Assembly: GCA_002504405.1 (NCBI GenBank)
Contig: DARO01000007.1
Span: forward strand, 59,299-123,298
Direction: 5' to 3'
Length of the DNA: 64,000 bases
From: Methanomassiliicoccaceae archaeon UBA71
Lineage (GTDB): Archaea > Thermoplasmatota > Thermoplasmata > Methanomassiliicoccales > Methanomethylophilaceae
The notes beneath the pieces were generated by a model that saw nothing but the letters and a program-made list of their open reading frames with translations, was not told the origin of the DNA and ran no database searches. Of this stretch, positions 62,240 to 64,000 are shown piece after piece. The translations under genes and the position numbers were made by a program. Each line of letters begins with the position of its first letter. Within the stretch, counting starts at the first letter, position 1.

Positions 62240-62253
62240 ACTAATCGAATAGT
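62240..62253. promoter_or_regulatory. Candidate TetR operator
   Basis: ACTAATCGAATAGT: ACTA-x-TCGA-x-TAGT palindrome with one mismatched pair, placed 21-34 bp upstream of the TetR ATG and next to a minus-strand TATTTAATA box at about 62255-62265. Confidence 0.5.
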
Positions 62254-62392
62254 GAGTATTAAATATTTGGCGACAGGCCCAAATGCCCCCACGGTATTCG
62301 GTCAGGGGTCGGACGTCTTCATATGATATAGGGGTTTTCGGTGACCCCCTAGTTCCGCTTATATAGAACGCCACCGATGGGAAGCTGTTAAG

Positions 62393-62932
62393 ATGGCTGC
62401 TCCAGGTGACACTTACGAACGCGAGCTCAAGGCCCTACTGGCGGGGGACCAGAAGTCCGTAGCCAAGATGGTGAAGACCTGCAACGCGCTCGAGACCGCA
62501 GCCTACAACTCGCTCCTTCGGGAGCCCTTCCTGGTCATCCGCGCAGCCGGGTCCCTGGGCGTGGACCTTGTGGCCCTCAGGTGGGACTTCTCGTTCCCGA
62601 TCGAGGTGAAGAGCTCCACGGACCCGGTGATGCACTTCAGCAAGAGCCAGAGGCTCGTGGAGCAGGCGGACAACATGCTGGACGAGTGCCACCGCTCACA
62701 TCTGGTCCCGGTCTACGCCTTCAGGCTGAAGGGGTTCCGCGGGGATCCCTGGAGGGTGTTCACGATACCTTGCGACCACGTGTTCCGCGGGAAGCACTCC
62801 GTCCTGTACAGGAGGCTCCCGAAGCTGGACGTTTCCCAGAGCGGGAACTACATAATGAGGTGGGAGGATGGGATGAAGCTGTCGGACTTCATCCTGTACA
62901 CGTCGGGGGACTACTCCTCCGGCATGGAATGA
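62393..62932 (+). CDS. hjc: Holliday junction resolvase (Hjc family)
   Basis: Archaeal structure-specific nuclease that cuts four-way junctions. 179 residues. Catalytic set: Glu9/Glu11 region DTYERELKALLAGD, FLVIRAAGSLGVDLVALRWD with Asp58, and FPIEVKSSTD (Glu and Lys). It is longer than the usual ~130 residues: there is an insert of about 18 residues after the first helix and an extended C-terminus. CTTATATAG at 62358-62366 lies 27-35 nt before ATG 62393. Confidence 0.85.
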   Translation: MAAPGDTYERELKALLAGDQKSVAKMVKTCNALETAAYNSLLREPFLVIRAAGSLGVDLVALRWDFSFPIEVKSSTDPVMHFSKSQRLVEQADNMLDECHRSHLVPVYAFRLKGFRGDPWRVFTIPCDHVFRGKHSVLYRRLPKLDVSQSGNYIMRWEDGMKLSDFILYTSGDYSSGME

Positions 62933-63127
62933 GGAACCGCCGTCAGAACTCATAGGGCTCATCACGGATCAGCCTCGGGTCATCATCATCCGGTTCCGGT
63001 TCCTGATGCATGAGGGGTTCATCGTAGTTCATCCCTTCGGTCCCCTCCGCGTCGGAGGTCGTGTGCGTATTCGCCGGAGGGATGACGGGTAAGACGGGGC
63101 GGGAGTCGCCCCTGTTTGATCGCGGTC

Positions 63128-64000
63128 TCACTTCTTGCGATCCATTATCAGGAACGCCGCCAGTATCGCGGCCGCCGCAGCCGCGGCGCATGCGGTGACC
63201 TTCACCATGTCGTCGCCGGAATCCTCCTCCTGCACTATGATCGGGAAGAAGTAATCGTCGTCATCGACGACGATGGCCGGGTTGGGCTCGATGGTTATCG
63301 TGAACACTACAACGTTGAATCCGCCGCTGTTGGAGGCCTTGACGGAGAACGTGAATTCCCCGGATTCCTGCGGTGTGCCGGTGATGCTGCTGCCGACCAG
63401 GGAGAGTCCGCGGGGCAAGCGGCTGTTGTACAAAGTGAAAGAGTCCGCAGACCCTTCGTATCCCAGATAGAAGCGGTACGGCATGCCGACCCGTCCATCA
63501 ACAGGGGATGTCTCGTCAATACTCGGTATCTGATCGCCGTCTATCTCGCCGTCGATGGTGCCGCCGTAGTTCTGAATCGTGCCTTTGTTCAGAAGCGTCC
63601 CTCCATCGATGGTTATTTTGACATCCTTTCCGATAGAGAGCGTTTGGTCACCATCGATCAGCAGTCCGAATCCACTACCGATGGTGAACGAGTCCTGTAT
63701 ATAGACCGCGTTACCGTAGATGTTCCCTTCATTTCCCTTGAAAACTATGCCTTTCCAATTGTCGGTTACGTATTGGGTATAATTTGGGCTATTATTGTCA
63801 TCAAGGAACACGATAGCATGCCCTTCGTCACCGGTTTCGAATCCGTAATCTTTGGAACAAGTAGTCGAATTTGTCCCGCTCCCAATCGCCACTCCGTTTG
63901 TACTCGAGGTGGCGGTTACGACGCCTCCTGTGATCTGGATGCCTTCTCTGGAGCCTCCATTCTTATCTGGATTGTTGCATCCTCCTCCCCCGATAGCTGC
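63128..64000 (-). CDS. Surface protein, C-terminal 290 residues (5' end outside window)
   Basis: The frame is open to base 64000, so the start is missing; a GTG at 63892 is internal. Visible parts: Gly-rich repeats (REGIQITGGVVTATSST, AIGSG) typical of archaeal adhesin-like proteins, short beta repeats, a putative Ig domain (YRFYLGYEGSADSFTLYNSR and GTPQESGEFTFSVKASN), an acidic spacer, and a C-terminal anchor VKVTACAAAAAAAILAAFLI with MDRKK. The anchor closely matches that of the 6277-9333 protein. More AT-rich toward its 5' side. Confidence 0.8.
   Translation of the reverse strand, partial: AAIGGGGCNNPDKNGGSREGIQITGGVVTATSSTNGVAIGSGTNSTTCSKDYGFETGDEGHAIVFLDDNNSPNYTQYVTDNWKGIVFKGNEGNIYGNAVYIQDSFTIGSGFGLLIDGDQTLSIGKDVKITIDGGTLLNKGTIQNYGGTIDGEIDGDQIPSIDETSPVDGRVGMPYRFYLGYEGSADSFTLYNSRLPRGLSLVGSSITGTPQESGEFTFSVKASNSGGFNVVVFTITIEPNPAIVVDDDDYFFPIIVQEEDSGDDMVKVTACAAAAAAAILAAFLIMDRKK

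Noticed and set aside
62946..63032. 29-codon minus-strand frame (MNYDEPLMHQ... rich in Asp/Glu)
   Set aside because: Too short, no ribosome site or promoter, and located in the tail region between hjc and the surface protein; coding cannot be supported.

Overview
The window looks like chromosomal DNA from a gut-type methanogenic archaeon, most likely of the order Methanomassiliicoccales. This is inference from gene content. The information-processing and metabolic genes are archaeal in type: DnaG primase, archaeal AspRS, Trm1, Hjc, a LonB-type AAA+ protein, the archaeal RibC riboflavin synthase, RibL, the bifunctional FBP aldolase/phosphatase, archaeal TPI and MptD. Many operon-first genes have a TATA box 22-32 nt upstream of the start codon and no Shine-Dalgarno site, which suggests leaderless transcripts. 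Almost every gene ends in TGA; TAG is nearly absent, as in archaea that decode UAG as pyrrolysine. No rRNA, tRNA or CRISPR array was found, and no methanogenesis gene is in the window, so the order-level assignment is not proven.

Layout. 1-5.4 kb: end of glyA, a FUSC-type membrane protein, and a compact ribB-ribL-ribC-ribH operon for riboflavin and FAD. 5.4-18.2 kb: an accessory island of lower or uneven G+C. It holds a zinc-ribbon/HTH protein with a perfect 21-bp palindrome at its start, large exported surface proteins (beta-helix, Listeria-Bacteroides repeats, Ig-like), two long poly-G tracts, in-frame TAG codons, a duplicated structured repeat, a gene remnant, a ribbon-helix-helix protein and a tyrosine recombinase with three similar N-terminal domains. 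One poly-G tract (23 G) lies inside a coding region and sets the reading frame.

18.2-28.3 kb: housekeeping genes (aminotransferase, purA, trm1, a THEP1-type NTPase, mptD, nadA, citrate synthase) plus a four-repeat exported protein. 28.4-33.4 kb: a tightly overlapping operon of three membrane proteins and a ThiS/SAMP-like protein ending in Gly-Gly, then two CobQ-family genes. 33.5-42.8 kb: a YhaO/YhaN-like nuclease-ATPase pair, a long structured leader, dnaG, a protease-less LonB-type ATPase, a surface protein and a GNAT enzyme. 42.8-52.5 kb: an exported phospholipase-D-like protein, a metal efflux P-type ATPase with a separate HMA metallochaperone under an ArsR/SmtB-like operator, peroxiredoxin, tpiA-fbp, an MscS channel and gpmA. 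52.5-64 kb: a heterodimeric ABC exporter, a decayed ABC ATPase fragment, a DUF2798-like membrane protein with a cytidylate-kinase-like protein, aspS, a hydrolase, an exported papain-like peptidase, a TetR regulator with a candidate operator, Hjc, and the C-terminal part of another surface protein.

The most distinctive theme is cell-surface variation: homopolymeric G tracts, an in-frame TAG in a repeat protein, a C-terminal anchor shared by two surface proteins, and a recombinase, all concentrated in one island.
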